Assembly: GCA_031771865.1 (NCBI GenBank)
Contig: JASISA010000026.1
Location: 1,550,001 to 1,614,000 of the forward strand
DNA: 64,000 nt
Direction: 5' to 3'
DNA from: Nothophaeocryptopus gaeumannii
Taxonomy: Eukaryota > Ascomycota > Dothideomycetes > Mycosphaerellales > Mycosphaerellaceae
The translations under genes were made by a program, and so were the position numbers. The stretch's first letter is position 1. Each line of letters opens with the position of its first letter. The notes under the pieces are model-generated. The model was given only the letters and a program-made list of their open reading frames with translations. It was not told the origin of the DNA and made no database searches. This document shows, in pieces, positions 63,387 to 64,000 of this stretch.

Positions 63387-64000
63387 TCACGTCTCGTCCA
63401 TAACATCACCCTCCATAACCCCAACCGGCAACCTCCCTTCGTTGAACATCTTCTCCAACTTTTGCACCTCCGCCAACGTCTTGGCCTTTTGCACCATCAT
63501 CTGAAACCTCTTCTTCTCCTCATCCGTAATCTTCATATTCGCGCCCTTACCAACCCCGTTCGCTGAAGTAGCAGAGCCAAACGCAGCAGACTTGTTTGAT
63601 CGGATCGCCATGATGCTCTTCGCGAGTTCGGTGGGTTCATCGAGGGAGCCGAAGAGTTCGCGCGCTTTAGATCGTTCGGCGTCTTTGACTTTTTGAAAGT
63701 CGAGAAAGCGGATTTGGGGGCAGTGCCATAGGAGGAAGTAGCGGTAGTTCTAGTATCGCACTCTCAGCATCACATCTTCGTATGGCCTGCCGGTATTTGG
63801 TTTCTCACCTCTTTGCTCGCGACAGGGTTACCGATCAACGTCAGATACGTCAACTTGGTGAAGCTGCGTAATGTCTCCAAATCTGAGAGCTCACTGAAGT
63901 TGTTCTGCGTGAGGACGAGGGTGTGGAGATTCGGCACGCTCTTGCTCATCGACTCGGAAATGCTCGATATCCGGTTCTGAGCGCAGAGGAGTGTCTGCAA
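63387..64000 (-). CDS. LEA1: U2 snRNP A' (LEA1), C-terminal part
   Basis: Exons 63809 to beyond 64000 and 63749-63387, with a 59-bp intron (GTGAGA..TAG, phase 0). Leucine-rich repeats are visible: LQTLLCAQNRISSIS, LHTLVLTQNNFSELSDLETL and LTYLTLIGNPV. They are followed by the LRR cap and the U2A' block NYRYFLLWHCPQIRFLDFQK, then VKDAERSKARELFG. The C-terminal helix region EEKKRFQMMVQKAKTLAEV is also typical. U2A' binds U2B'' and the U2 snRNA stem-loop IV in the spliceosome. The 5' end lies outside the window. Confidence 0.92.

Noticed and set aside
63294..63566. Plus-strand ORF over the LEA1 end
   Set aside because: Antisense shadow of the LEA1 terminal exon.
1..64000. CRISPR arrays, rRNA genes, intact transposons
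   Set aside because: No regularly spaced direct repeats, no rRNA-like blocks, and no transposase or reverse transcriptase motifs were seen in any frame examined.

Overview
The window is nuclear DNA of a filamentous ascomycete (Pezizomycotina). It has short introns (mostly 50-75 bp, GT..AG with CTRAY-type branch sites), intronless long genes on both strands, and fungal families such as a GH35 beta-galactosidase, FSH hydrolase, NRPS-like adenylate-forming reductase, hamartin (TSC1), external NADH dehydrogenase with an EF-hand, TYW1 and LEA1. The many 2EXR/F-box-like proteins, a PL3 pectate lyase relic and small secreted cysteine-rich peptides suggest a plant-associated Dothideomycete. The exact taxon is inference.

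Layout: 1-1232 is the 3' end of a GH35 beta-galactosidase. 1326-9897 carries an FSH-type hydrolase, a small lysine-rich protein, a DUF2235 hydrolase, a SET-domain protein, a GFA-type zinc enzyme and a small membrane protein. 10113-13406 is a large A-T-R adenylate-forming reductase. 15236-16212 is a four-exon conserved protein. 16213-22283 is gene-poor, with two degraded 2EXR-like genes. 22284-25518 is TSC1. 25801-27450 is a patch of broken genes that includes an F-box pseudogene. 27700-31506 has a bacterial-luciferase-like flavin monooxygenase and an FAD monooxygenase. 32163-34739 is a disordered reading frame broken by TAG codons, followed on the same strand by a PQ-loop membrane protein that is divergent from TYW1 (36192-38465).

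The most interesting region is 38746-43290. It holds a tandem array of four small 2EXR-like paralogues on the minus strand, at least three of them with frameshifts. Beside it lie two tiny secreted cysteine-rich peptides (58 and 46 aa, too short for ordinary ORF cut-offs) whose upstream regions share a duplicated ~145-bp module, two tandem copies before one gene and one before the other.

The rest, 44346-64000, contains a six-exon MFS sugar transporter with a GC-AG intron, a multiply frameshifted PL3 pectate lyase pseudogene, a lactate-monooxygenase-like FMN enzyme, a 2EXR protein, a tRNA-Gln fragment, a DUF4385 protein, two hypothetical proteins, a PHD finger protein, NDE1 divergent from an aldehyde dehydrogenase (also with a GC-AG intron), a disordered three-exon protein, and the 3' part of LEA1 (U2 snRNP A'). 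Genes appear to be independently transcribed. I saw no biosynthetic cluster, intact transposon, CRISPR array or rRNA.
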